NCBI GenBank assembly: GCA_026874595.1
Contig: CM049314.1
Coordinates: 38,881,229 to 38,945,228 of the forward strand
Reading direction: 5' to 3'
From: Sipunculus nudus
Lineage: Eukaryota; Annelida; Sipuncula; Golfingiida; Sipunculidae
DNA: 64,000 nt
Shown here piece after piece: positions 35,242 to 44,884 of this stretch. The notes below the pieces were generated by a model, which was not told the origin of the DNA, ran no database searches, and was given only the letters and a program-made list of their open reading frames with translations. Numbering within the stretch: the first letter of the stretch is position 1; each line of letters opens with the position of its first letter. Both the position numbers and the translations under genes were made by a program.

Positions 35242-35345
35242 AATGTTATAAATAAGATGTTCTTGAGATATTGTAAAGATTTAGTGATTGTGATCGTAAA
35301 AAGAAAGTTTTCCAAGAAAACTAAGAAAACCTTCTTTTTTCTTAC

Positions 35346-35361
35346 AGGGGGGGGGGGGGAA
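35346..35361 (+). promoter_or_regulatory. Polypurine tract
   Basis: A run of G framed by A (a, about 13 g, aa) sits directly against the 3' LTR start at 35362. It is the plus-strand priming site. Confidence 0.85.
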
Positions 35362-36254
35362 TGTTACAGATGTCTGTTTTATGGTGCGCTGTTGACATTC
35401 TCATTCGTGTTTGGCTCAAGCCCTGGGCGTTGCTATGCTACAGCGTTCCTTGTTCTAGCTGGTCCGGTGCTTCCCACGTGTAAATACAGCGGTCCTGCTA
35501 GTCTGGAGCTTTCTCGCCTGGCCGATCCGGGCCGGCTCACGTGTTAACCCTGACATGTAGAAAAACAGGATTCTTTGTTCTAGAGGTTTCCTGTTATGTG
35601 TGTACTGTGTATCATGTTAGGTTCTTTAGATTGGTCGGGAAATGGAAAGTTCTCGGCTTGTGATGAGAAGTTATAAATAGGGGGCTGTGTTTTAGAGCCG
35701 GGAGAGAGGAGAAAAATGTTCCAGCGGACACAGAAGCGTGTAAGTCAGTTTGTAGACCTTTTCCGATAATTGTGGCAGTTAGAGATTTTCTTCAAATTCG
35801 TGACGGATCTTATATAATCTTCAGTTTGCTTTCGGGATTATAACAAGAACTTCACTTTGGGATTACAACGGATTGATTTTGTGAATGAACTGGACTGTTA
35901 TTCTCTGAGAAGATTTATGTGAGAGTTTCATCTGGGTTGTACGTTATAAAGGACTTGTTGTCGCTGTGACAGTGGTGGTATCCAGGTACTGTACACTTTA
36001 TTTATATACTTGTATCTATTTACTGTTGTACTGTTGTTATACTGTGTAATTGTATTGATTTAGTTTATTGTAATGTTAGGATTGTTTTAGGAATAAATTA
36101 TAATTATATGTTAACAAAAAACACTGATTTCTCTATACATTCACCTAGACATTTCACGCTGCCTAGTGTTACAGAATCTGATATTTTTTTATCTCCATTA
36201 CAAAATTTATGTTCGTCACGACTACGTGATCTGTTGATGTTAGGTTCCGTAACA
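35362..36254 (+). repeat. 3' LTR (893 bp)
   Basis: It starts TGTTACAG and ends CCGTAACA. TATA box at 35672-35680; AATAAA at 36092-36097. It lacks the short duplication seen in the 5' LTR. The flank continues 'atatccatta', restoring the satellite phase. Confidence 0.93.
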
Positions 36255-37018
36255 ATATCCATTACAACCCATGATAAAAAAAATAGGCAATATCCATCAC
36301 AACCAATGAAAAGAAAAGTAAGTATCCATTAGAACCCATATTAAGAAAAGCCAATATCCATTCGAACCTATGATAAGGAAAGCCAATATCCATTAGAACC
36401 CTTGATAAGAAAAGGCAATATCCATTAGAACCCATGCTAAGAAAAGGCAATATCCATTAGAACCCATGCTAAGAAAAGTAAATATCCATCAGAACCCATA
36501 AAAAGAAAAGTAAATATTCATTACAAACCATGATAAGAAAAGCAAATATCCATGAATACCCATAATAAGAAAAGCCAATATCCATTAGAACCCATGAAAA
36601 GAAAAGCCAATATCCATTAGAACCCATGATAAGAAAAGCAAATATCTATTTGAACCCTTGATAAGAAAAGCCAATATCCATTAGAACCCATGATAAGAAA
36701 AGCCAATATCCATTAGAACCCATGAAAAGAAAAGCCAATATCCATTAGAACCCATGATAAGAAAAGCAAATATCTATTAGAACCCTTGATAAGAAAAGCC
36801 AATATCCATTAGAACCCATGAAAAGAAAAGCCAATATCCATTAGAGCCCATGATAAGAAAAGCAAATATCTATTAGAACCCTTGATAAGAAAAGCCAATA
36901 TCCATTAGAACCCTTGATAAGAAAAGCCAATATCCATTAGAACCATTGATAAGAAAAGCCAATATCCATCAGAACCCATGATAAGAAAAGCCAATATACA
37001 TTTAAAGCCATGACGAGA
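36255..37018 (+). repeat. 32-bp satellite, main array (about 24 units)
   Basis: Units contain 'gccaatatccattagaaccc' then 'atgataagaaaa'. Units are spaced exactly 32 bp apart, for example at 36574, 36606, 36638, 36670, 36702 and 36734. Units ending with 'atgaaaag', 'atgataag' and 'cttgataag' (the last beginning 'gcaaatatctat') alternate in order, giving a roughly 96-bp higher-order repeat. The array is interrupted on its left by the LTR element. The spacers between repeats are not unique, so it is not a CRISPR array. Confidence 0.95.
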
Positions 37019-37129
37019 AAGACTACCATAATATAATGGAGCATTTCCTGACATGTCAGACATCTCAACTCCGTTTCTTCAAAATTTCTTCTAGTAATGT
37101 TTTACGTTATACCTAAAACTCTAAACTAT

Positions 37130-37372
37130 ATTTATTTAACATGGATTGATACTAAAAGTTATTTTAATTTTTAAAGACACCCTCCATGGGGCACTCTCCA
37201 TGGGCTCAGGTGGTGGCGTGTGGAGTGGCTGGAGGTGGAGGAAACCTGAGGACCCTGAGAAAACCGTATGGATTGACGAACTATTAAACCCACTCTCATA
37301 GCCACACCTGGTATCGAACCCGGGTCACCAGCGGAGAGAGCCGGGTGTTTAATCCCTGTCCTAGCCCCAAAC
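37130..37372 (-). mobile_element. tRNA-derived SINE family S, copy 2
   Basis: Reverse orientation of copy 1. On the - strand it reads B-box 'gggttcgatacc', 'gagtgggttt', 'tcctcaggtttcctccacct' and a tail with 'caatccatgt'. The A-box region is more decayed. Confidence 0.8.
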
Positions 37373-37374
37373 AA

Positions 37375-38800
37375 ACAAATTAACCAACGTGTAATCAGGC
37401 ACGGGTTAGAACATATTAACTCCTAAAAACGATTGTCTCACCTGTCTCATTATCTTCTTTCACTCCTCTTAATATGTCGTCGCTGCGCATCTTCTTCAGC
37501 CGGAAGTGACGTTAATTATCGTGCAGAAAATAGACATGCGACAATTTTTTTATATTTGACTTTTAACATCTAAATCATTAATTTTATTTCAGAAATGCAT
37601 CCCGCTACAGACATTTTCTACTCATTGTAATTACCAAGTAAGAAGTCATATATCTGTTGCAATTTTTCAGATATCATCCCAATAATTGCCCCCAAAACCC
37701 TTTATAATAATAACCACGAATGAAACATGACAATTATTTTATAGATGACATCTCATATTAAGAACTAGCTTCTTCAGCTTTTTAAGTTGGTAATCTAAGA
37801 GTGGCCTCAATGTAATCCAACTTTTCCTTTCCACTTAATAATGGAATCACTGCAGTTCTGGCGGCTGCTTATATGCGTGGCCACAATTGATTAAATAAAA
37901 TATAATATGATACAAACAAAATGTAATCAGATATAATCGCACTTGATGAATATGATGAAGATATATATAAAAATATAGGTAAGAATGTCTACTGATCTTG
38001 TGTGCTTGCCAGCTACAAACAATGTCCTCAAACTAGTTTTTATCCAAAAGTGTGCTGGATATTTTGTTTTCCAGTTATGGCACGACAGTAACATTTACGT
38101 GGCAATCGTGGGAAGGGTTGATTGCATTTCTAGTTACCAGCAAGGTCTATGAGTTCTATTGTTTTCCGCGTATGTTTTATAGAACAACTTAATTCCCACT
38201 AGCTTAACAATTATTGGTTTTGTGCAGGTTTTGTTCTGTTATTTAGTCCCCGGATTGGGCTAGGCATGTTGGATTGCTTGTTCTTTTGATCTTAAGCACT
38301 AATGGTATTTCGTTTTGTATTTCAGGGAAACATGCAATTGATGCCTACACGCTTTTGTTATCTAGTGATCTCCTGCACAGATATACCGTCAAATCATGAT
38401 TAACTCTCGCATATCATTCCAACGTTCTATAACCCGCTTAAATGAAATATAATACACTACTAGCAGCGTACCCATATTGCGACCTGTGACATCCGAGTTT
38501 TAGTGTGTACAAAACATGGCTGCCCCATGAGTGGTTTCGAGAAACTAGGAGAATTAAAACTGTTAGGATTTGATAAGGGCGCGACGCATGCGGCAGGAAA
38601 ATACACCCACGACAGCGTTCAGGCGAGAATCTCTCCAAGGAGAGACTTTGCTGGCAGATGACCATGTATGAGCAAAGTGGAGTGCGGAATAATGTTTTTT
38701 TTTCACCACTTCCGAATCGGCAGTTTAATAGGATAATTGTTAAATGGAGTTATGATGTAACAACGCCGCCCAGGCCCCATGCGTTCACAGTTGGTTAATA
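37375..38800. other. Non-coding stretch
   Basis: AT-rich; no gene recognised. A GC-richer patch at 38510-38660 overlaps a 75-codon - strand frame of no known family. Confidence 0.4.
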
Positions 38801-38804
38801 TAAA

Positions 38805-39035
38805 CTTATTTATTTTACATGGATTGTACAAATGGTTATAATAACTAATCGCGGCACTATCCATGGCTCAGATTGTGGCGTCCGGTAGACTGTAGAGGTG
38901 GAGGAAACCGGAGAACCCGGAGAAAACCACCGGCCTTGGAGGGCAACTAAAACCCACTCTCATAGCCACGCCGAGGATCGAACCCGGGTCGTCAGCGGTG
39001 AGAGCCGAGCGTTTTACCCCTTGACTGTCCAGGCC
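38805..39035 (-). mobile_element. tRNA-derived SINE family S, copy 3
   Basis: On the - strand the A-box-like 'gtcaaggggtaaaacgctc' and B-box 'gggttcgatcctc' are followed by 'ggtggttttctcc', 'ccggtttcctccacctct' and 'caatccatgtaaaataaata'. It is the closest of the three to a consensus. Confidence 0.85.
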
Positions 39036-39110
39036 TTCAGGTTCCTCCTCTCAATTGTGCCTCCTTGTTTGTCCTATATAATTATTGAAATCTGCTTTCA
39101 AATGATTGAA

Positions 39111-39395
39111 GGCCTCCGCCATTCACTTACACGGTCCATATTCCCAGGTTCTTTCGTGCATAAGTGACTGTACATTTGAGATTTTCCTTGATGACCTTCC
39201 TGGATCCGGAGCATGTGCCGGATCCACACCAAAATCTAATCGATTCTTTATTGGCCCAATCCTGAAATGCCCGGAAAATGTCATGAGATTCTATTCAAAA
39301 TTCCATGATTTATGTGCCGAACAAACACACACACACAAACACAAGAAAGGGAATGAACACTTAAATAAGGTATCTACACTATCGCCTCCATGAGC
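39111..39395 (+). repeat. Dispersed repeat family A, copy 3
   Basis: It starts 'ggcctccgccattcactt' and keeps all internal landmarks (gactgtacatttg, atccggagcatg, atccacacc, atcgattc, CA-rich tail). The right end is not clearly inverted-complementary to the left. Confidence 0.75.
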
Positions 39396-39663
39396 AACAA
39401 GACATTCAAAATACTCCGGGCTGTTTAAGAAATACATGATTGGGGAATCAAGTATGGCTAGATAATAATCGTAATAATAAATCTATGTGTGTTTATGTAT
39501 GTATGTATATATGCATGTAGCACGAACAATATTTTAATGTTCCAATTTTAATAATAATAACAATAATATGCTAATATGACCTTTTAATTAAATGCATTAT
39601 TATTTTATTAAAAGCATGCTAATAATAACAGAGTAAGTTCGTAATCAGAAATTGCCTGTGGAT

Positions 39664-39894
39664 ATGGGCAGGTGTTCGTCTGTCGTCTGCACCTACAAAC
39701 CTCCCGTGCGGACCATCTATCTCTCTGTCAACCTCCGCGACCTGCGCCGCTCCAGCGACAAGTTCGGGTTTTGCGTGCATCTAGCCGGGGTCACATCCGG
39801 GCCAGTGAACCGGAAAACACACACGCTTCAGCCGAAAGCGGATTCTGTGAGTGCCGTGACTCCATGTCAGTTTCACGTCGACCTCGCCACATAG
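39664..39894 (+). CDS. Candidate last coding exon, unrecognised, with nearby poly(A) signal
   Basis: The frame is open from about 39652 and the first ATG is at 39664. It ends at TAG 39892-39894. In the first 48 codons about three quarters end in C or G, in a strongly AT-rich region, which is a typical coding bias. The peptide includes TIYLSVNLRDLRRSSDKFG and CQFHVDLAT at the C-terminus. No domain is recognised and there is no signal peptide or membrane segment. An AATAAA lies 66 bases after the stop, followed by GT-rich sequence. The upstream 3' splice site is not strong (an AG near 39630 or 39648), so it could also be a short single-exon gene or a retroposed gene fragment. Confidence 0.45.
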   Translation: MGRCSSVVCTYKPPVRTIYLSVNLRDLRRSSDKFGFCVHLAGVTSGPVNRKTHTLQPKADSVSAVTPCQFHVDLAT

Positions 39895-39960
39895 GGGTTA
39901 GCTCCGTGTTTCATCTTATACACATGACCAAACTGGTTAAATTGCTGACAAGTCGCGGAA

Positions 39961-39966
39961 AATAAA
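39961..39966 (+). terminator. Polyadenylation signal AATAAA
   Basis: Placed 66 bases after the stop of the candidate exon at 39664-39894, with a T/GT-rich downstream element (tttatgtttgttcttgt). Confidence 0.45.
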
Positions 39967-40023
39967 GTTTATGTTTGTTCTTGTAAACCGACACATATAT
40001 GAAATACAGCTATATAATCATTT

Positions 40024-40116
40024 TAGTGGGGGGGGGGGGGGGGGGGCTTACCTGTTTTAATCTCGATTTTAAATGGCAATAACATCGCAAGTTGAATTGT
40101 TTGTGTACATTCAGTT

Positions 40117-40147
<31 letters not shown>

Positions 40148-40160
40148 GGGGGGGGGGGGC
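40024..40160 (+). repeat. Poly(G) runs and (GA)n purine tract
   Basis: A run of more than 20 G starts near 40027. A GA-rich purine tract from about 40118 passes into another G run of more than 12 (to about 40160). Likely polymorphic and hard to sequence. Confidence 0.9.
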
Positions 40161-40559
40161 ACAGAGGTAAGTGGACAAGTAGAAAAAAGAAAGAACTAAT
40201 ACACGGAGATACATGAAAATAGACCTTCAATTAGTCTGTGTTACATGTTCATCAATTTGTTTATCAAATCTGAAAATATGTTTTAACAGTATTTATACTT
40301 TTGTTCGCTGTCCAAATGTCCAAACCTCTTTATTTTCCGTCCACCAAGTGCTATTAGATAAATAACTACAAAAAAAACACAGATTACACAAAAACGTTAC
40401 GATCCCTCTGACCTTTCAACTAAAGTAAAATATGAAGAAACGCCTACGTTCAACGAAATTAACATACAAAAACTAGTTGTTCTATCGAAAACACGCATTA
40501 TGTTCCGGTAAAGCCAACGGGTGCGTGAGCAACTGACAAACGGGAAGACATTGCATGCA

Positions 40560-40740
40560 CGTGGTATGCAAATGAGCAACTGGCACGTCGGTGTGCTCGA
40601 GTGGTTCAGTTCCGGGTCAGTGATCTGAAGACGTCAACATCATCTCTGTCACGGGCCTGACAGGGGGAGACTGACGTCAGAACAAAGGAACTCCGCCGAC
40701 CACCAGTCTCCGACTCACGTTAATTCATGGTTATGTATGT
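40560..40740. promoter_or_regulatory. Candidate enhancer: POU, CRE and SOX-like sites
   Basis: The octamer ATGCAAAT is at 40566-40573, a perfect palindromic CRE (CTGACGTCAG) at 40671-40680 and AACAAAGG at 40681-40688, in a GC-rich island between AT-rich flanks. No open frame of note. The clustering suggests a cis-regulatory module; the target is unknown. Confidence 0.4.
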
Positions 40741-40744
40741 TGAA

Positions 40745-41150
40745 TTGAACTTCGCTCATTGATGCTAATTTGTGTCTGTCTTTCTTCGTCAATTCCAGTG
40801 CACTAACATTTGAACGGTTTTCGGCAGATACACGAGGCGCTCAGTGCTACATCAGTTTAAACAAGTGCTTTATGGTCTTTGCCATAAAACACTAAAACGT
40901 AAAATGCTCGTATTTTAACCTTATTAATGCAGCTTTTATTATGTCAATTTCTGACATACAAAGCATAAATACTTTCATTATTTCAGTGGCTTTAGCAAGT
41001 TCTTGTTCGTCTTTTACATAAAAACCCCAAGAAGTCAGTGTTTTTACGATAAGTTTAAATTTACATATTTTTCGCTATATTATCTGGTTCCAGTATAAAT
41101 GTATCTCACTCTTACCTGCTTTACGGATAGAATCAAGAGAGAAGTGCTTC
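40745..41150. other. Non-coding stretch
   Basis: AT-rich; nothing recognised. Confidence 0.4.
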
Positions 41151-41156
41151 GTATTA

Positions 41157-41258
41157 CTGTCAAACCTCGAAATTACGACCGCCAAGGGGTTTTCGATAAA
41201 GTGGTCACATTTTTGAGGTGGTCGCTAAACTGAGGTGGTCGTAAGGCGACGTTTGACT
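41157..41258. mobile_element. Short inverted-repeat element (about 100 bp)
   Basis: The left end GTCAAACCTCG followed by TTACGACC matches the reverse complement of the right end (GTCAAACGTCG, TTACGACC) over about 25 bp. The inside repeats 'gtggtc' words. Consistent with a very small non-autonomous DNA transposon. The superfamily is uncertain. Confidence 0.55.
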
Positions 41259-41261
41259 TTA

Positions 41262-42235
41262 ATTTTTTTTAAGATAAGCTCGCTAGATTTGCAGGATTAT
41301 TCTTAGATGTTAAAAACCGGTCTGTATCAGTTTCTGCTGAGTCAATTGAACATGTGCGTGGCTGAAAAAGCGAACCAGCTTATCAGATGAAGTCTACGGG
41401 TTAAATGCAATGACGTTACCCAGGGCTTGAGGCGTAGTACCCTAAGTTGAGGTTTCCACGTGTAGCAATTTTAGATTACTACAGTCCGTTTCATCCCATC
41501 ATGTCCACCTGTTTTTTGCTAAGAATGTTTTTAGTAATTTACATTTGAAGGGAAACAATACTAGTGAGGAGCAGAGGATTAAAGAACCTAATTTTCAACA
41601 AGGTAACTAAATACTTAACTTACGCCTAATTTGAAAAACAGAATTTTCTGAAAATATGAGAAATCAGTCTACATTTTACAACATATCAGACCCATTTATG
41701 GCGGTCAAGGTCACTGGTAACATGCAAAAACAGCCTCAACTGAAAGCTGCTGATTGGAAACTCTCTAAAATGTATAACCAGTTAAAACAAAGATGGGTAC
41801 TGATGGACGAACACATCATATCTGCCAGATCATGATGAAGAGACTAAAATGTTGTGAAACATAAACGGGGGATTTATTGTTAAATTCTTAATTGCCATAT
41901 TAGGCTGTCACTTCGTTATGTTGTTTTCTTGGAAATTATTAAAAAATATAAATTTTTAAGTAAATCATTTAAACAAACAGGTGGACAGCAGGTGGTGAAA
42001 TGGATTATAGCTCTTTAGATTATCTCCTACGATTTAAAATCACCCTATAAAAGAGTTGTTTCTCTATGTTTATTCACTTAAATTTCATATAATTTCTTTA
42101 TGCTTGATGTCTCGAATAAGTTTGAATGAATCTATGAATGAATTATGATTGTATGTTACGTGTTATGCACTTTGGTCAATATGAAAAAAAAATAAGCATA
42201 AGAATGTATCATTAAGTTAAATGAGCGTAGGTGGT
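41262..42235. other. Non-coding stretch
   Basis: AT-rich; nothing recognised. Confidence 0.4.
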
Positions 42236-42239
42236 AATC

Positions 42240-42345
42240 TGTAATGTGCGAAGATTAGCTGAAATTATACCCAAACTACCCCCGGGGGTCATATGAAATC
42301 AGTTTTAGATTACGGGGGCAGAGGGTTAACTTGAAATGGGGTGTT
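42240..42345 (+). repeat. Dispersed repeat family C, copy 2
   Basis: Same block order as 25195-25300: 'tgaaattat', 'aactacccccggggg', 'tgaaatc', 'ttacggggg' and 'gaaatgggg'. Confidence 0.6.
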
Positions 42346-42497
42346 TTTACAACGATTGTAATCCCAACAGAGCCTCAAAGGCAAAAAACGGTAAAATATC
42401 GACAGTACCTCAGTGATTCCTCCGTAACATTCTAAATATTTACATTCCTCCATCCTCATCCAATAGACAGCGCCACGAACAGACCACGGGCCATATA

Positions 42498-43068
42498 GGT
42501 GTAACGATACATTTTTTCTGGTAAGATAAGTATCGCGATACGTCACTTACGATGCAATACACGATACAAAACATTAAGTAGTACATGTACATGCCACTCG
42601 AGTGCAAGTCCGAGTCCACGCCACTCGAGTGCAAGTCCGAGTCCAGGCCATTCGAGTGCAAATCCGAGTCCAGGCCATTCGAGTGCAAATCCGAGTCCAG
42701 GCCATTCGAGTGCAAATCCGAGTCCAGGCCAATCGAGTGCAAGTCCGAATCCAGGCCACTCGAGTGCAAGTCCGAATCCGGATTCGAGCCCTACATCATT
42801 GAGATCAGACTCCCAGTCATAACTCTTCTTTCACCGCCCATTCAGCTAATTTGATAAAGTGGCACTTAGCCGATACCGGTTGACTTTATCTTTGACCAAT
42901 GACGTCTCGCCTTACGAGATGTATCGCTGGTTGTTATCAAATGCTTGAATTCGCTTGTTAAAAATCTCACTTTTGCAGGAAAGTCATATTTCATCAACGT
43001 ATCGATACGGGGACATCTGACGATGCCAAAACGATATCTGACTTTGTATGACGATGTATCGGTCCACC
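42498..43068. mobile_element. hAT-like MITE carrying a minisatellite
   Basis: The left end GGTGTAACGATACAT pairs with the reverse complement of the right end (43054-43068) with two mismatches. The subterminal sequence is rich in 'cgata' words on both sides (for example 'tatcgcgatacg' at 42530 and 'gtatcgatacgg' at 43001). Many hAT MITEs of animals have ends of this kind; that naming is from general knowledge. No clear 8-bp target duplication is visible and no transposase is present. Confidence 0.5.
42593..42786 (+). repeat. 27-bp minisatellite, seven units
   Basis: Units start at 42593, 42620, 42647, 42674, 42701, 42728 and 42755 and contain 'gccattcgagtgcaa' then 'ccgagtcca'. The period is nine codons, so frames stay open on both strands and encode nonapeptide repeats (HSNGLDSDL-type on the - strand, ECKSESRPF-type on the +). 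It lies inside the MITE at 42498-43068, which argues against a coding role. Confidence 0.93.
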
Positions 43069-43258
43069 ATTGAATCATAAGTCATAAAGCCAAGACCCCA
43101 AGACAAGGTCCTCATCACGGAATTGCAAACTCTTCACCCAGAAATGAACGGCTACTGGTCTCCAGTCTCCAGCAGAAGACGATTGTATGGAGGAAACCAT
43201 TTCAGATGATTGTAGGCGCATTCACATCAATGGGAATGAAAAAAGATATCACTAACAT

Positions 43259-43274
43259 GCTCTCTCTCTCTCTT

Positions 43275-43323
<49 letters not shown>
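43259..43323 (+). repeat. (CT)n microsatellite
   Basis: CT dinucleotides with two short interruptions. Confidence 0.95.
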
Positions 43324-43324
<1 letters not shown>

Positions 43325-43326
<2 letters not shown>

Positions 43327-43945
43327 TTCTCGATCTTAACCTCAAGATTCGAATCACGGTCGGTAGTTGTTATTAGCAATTCTAGCAGCTATTTCCATTC
43401 TTCGACAGTAATTGGATTTAAAGGACCGTTAGTGAAATACAGACATGGAGGGCGATAATAAAAGGATGTAGCTACCGATGTGTAAATACAAACATCCTGT
43501 ATTTTGTTCAATTGCTCTAATTCTTGATCCCAAGGAATCCCTTTGTCTATTACATTTATTACAGTCACTCTATCAAAGATTAGTGGCGGAAGTCATGACA
43601 TTTTATAACATTCATTTATTTAAACTAAACATTTCACTATATTTTTTCAAGCCTATTGCCAGTCGTCATTTACTGACGAATAATAAGTATAAGTTTGTAC
43701 ATTTCATAAGAATAAACCTTTCTGAATGAACCTTCATATGTTATGGTTTAATTTGAATAATGTATTCTATTAAATATTTGGCACGTGTGTTCAAATGTTT
43801 TTATGGTCTAACATATATCATGTATCTAAGTGAAACAGTCGGACCCTTCTATAAACCACTATAAGTATATTATTATATCAATGCAGTAAAATATTAAGAA
43901 TTGTATGTTATTATATAGATGTGGTTACAAGCTCATCATTCATTT
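43325..43945. other. Non-coding stretch
   Basis: AT-rich; an 83-codon frame at 43478 is not recognised. Confidence 0.4.
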
Positions 43946-43948
43946 CGA

Positions 43949-44030
43949 TGACGTCAGAATCTGATGACGTCATCACGCTGTTGTTTCTTTCTCATTACGG
44001 ATTGGTTAGAGAGAAGTGTCTATAAAATCT
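43949..44030 (+). promoter_or_regulatory. Candidate RNA polymerase II promoter: two CREs, inverted CCAAT, TATA
   Basis: TGACGTCA occurs twice (43949-43956 and 43965-43972). ATTGG (inverted CCAAT) is at 44001-44005 and TATAAAA at 44021-44027. Order and spacing fit a compact cAMP-responsive promoter firing to the right, with initiation expected near 44050-44055. The downstream 300 bases have only a 27-codon frame (ATG near 44130) and no strong 5' splice site, so the transcript is not defined. A candidate last exon on the same strand lies at 45393. Confidence 0.5.
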
Positions 44031-44034
44031 GGGC

Positions 44035-44700
44035 GTGTCATAGGAGAAATTAGTTATCGAAAATGATCAGTTCCTAATCAGTTAAGCACAGTGTTTGTGT
44101 TGGGGCATTGGCGTTCTCTTAAAGATGAGATGATTACTCAAGGATCGAGTTTCGCTCTGTTCCATTTCCTGCAACTTTTCAGGCCTCATGAACTATTGTC
44201 CCGGAACTGAAATTATTAATTTTGATTGCAATGATTAATTGTTGCAATGAGACCAAAAGTTGATGCAATTAGCATCGTTGTGTCAAATTACTCATCCTAA
44301 ACTTTAAATTCAATGTGTCCTTATTTAGTATTCAAATTTAATAACAAACTCATTTTCTTCGAATCAAATATTTCATAATAATCCCTTCCATAATGATAAT
44401 CTAACTACATGTTCATGATATGATAAACTCGATCCTGGTATCAATATATGTCTCATATTTGTAGTGATAAACTCCCATTTAAGGGGCCTATTCACATACA
44501 AGATGTGTTCAATATACATGGTTTATAGTGTTTTCTCCTTAGAACATTATCGTATCTGCCAATATGTCGTTCTGAAACTGCCTGCCTACTCCTATGCACA
44601 AGTGGAGAAAGCTTGCACCGGACGCGATCAGTGATGCGCACGCCACCTAATGGTCGTACCGCTCGACTTCCCAAATAATGATTTTTCAAAGTTTCCAACC
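44035..44700. other. Possible 5' exon region, otherwise unrecognised
   Basis: If the promoter at 43949-44030 is real, a first exon begins near 44050. No consensus GTRAGT donor was found in the next 300 bases. Confidence 0.2.
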
Positions 44701-44704
44701 GATG

Positions 44705-44880
44705 TTTCTTCTATGTTTATTTCAATGCAACTTGTCCTTGTTTTGGAGTTGTCCCTCATTCCCTAGATCAGACCTCTGGTCAAGCAATCTCGTTATAGTA
44801 AACAGACACACGTGGAATGTGTTGCGCACACACAAACATAAAAAAGTATAAAACATGTGAATTAGGGAAAGCAAGTCCCT
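44705..44880 (-). repeat. Dispersed repeat family B, copy 2
   Basis: Reverse-orientation relative of 1255-1455, with its core at 44765-44835. The - strand frame shares the peptide CLFTITR...D-x-RSD with copy 1. Confidence 0.5.
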
Positions 44881-44884
44881 TTTC

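Larger units (their letters stand above)
29519..36254 (+). mobile_element. Gmr1-like Ty3/gypsy LTR retrotransposon, full-length but inactive
   Basis: A 6.7-kb element. In order it has: 5' LTR, tRNA-Pro primer-binding site, gag (SCAN-like capsid part, CCHC knuckle), protease remnant, integrase (HHCC remnant, DDE core, GPY/F-like module), reverse transcriptase, RNase H, polypurine tract and 3' LTR. Integrase precedes reverse transcriptase. That is the arrangement known for the Gmr1 group of Ty3/gypsy elements and is opposite to ordinary gypsy order; the RT and RNase H motifs are clearly gypsy-type, not copia-type. The copy replicated through RNA and inserted into a 32-bp satellite with an 'atat' target duplication. 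It now carries stops and frameshifts in every domain. No envelope gene is present; only about 105 bp separate RNase H from the polypurine tract. Confidence 0.93.

Noticed and set aside
35241-35345. Envelope or extra gene after RNase H
   Set aside because: Only about 105 bp lie before the polypurine tract; no room for an envelope gene, so the element is not called an endogenous retrovirus.
35257-35547. 96-codon open frame across the polypurine tract and LTR start
   Set aside because: It runs from the 3' untranslated region into the LTR; an artefact of the element's structure.
36255-37018. CRISPR-like regular repeats
   Set aside because: The 32-bp units are contiguous with no unique spacers, and the genome is eukaryotic; this is a satellite.
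19345-39035. Possible tRNA genes (A- and B-box matches at 19.35, 19.56, 28.63, 37.3 and 39.0 kb)
   Set aside because: Each is part of a longer repeated element and lacks a complete cloverleaf; they are SINE heads.
42440-42854. Nonapeptide-repeat proteins on both strands
   Set aside because: By-product of the 27-bp period inside a MITE; no promoter, start or splice support.
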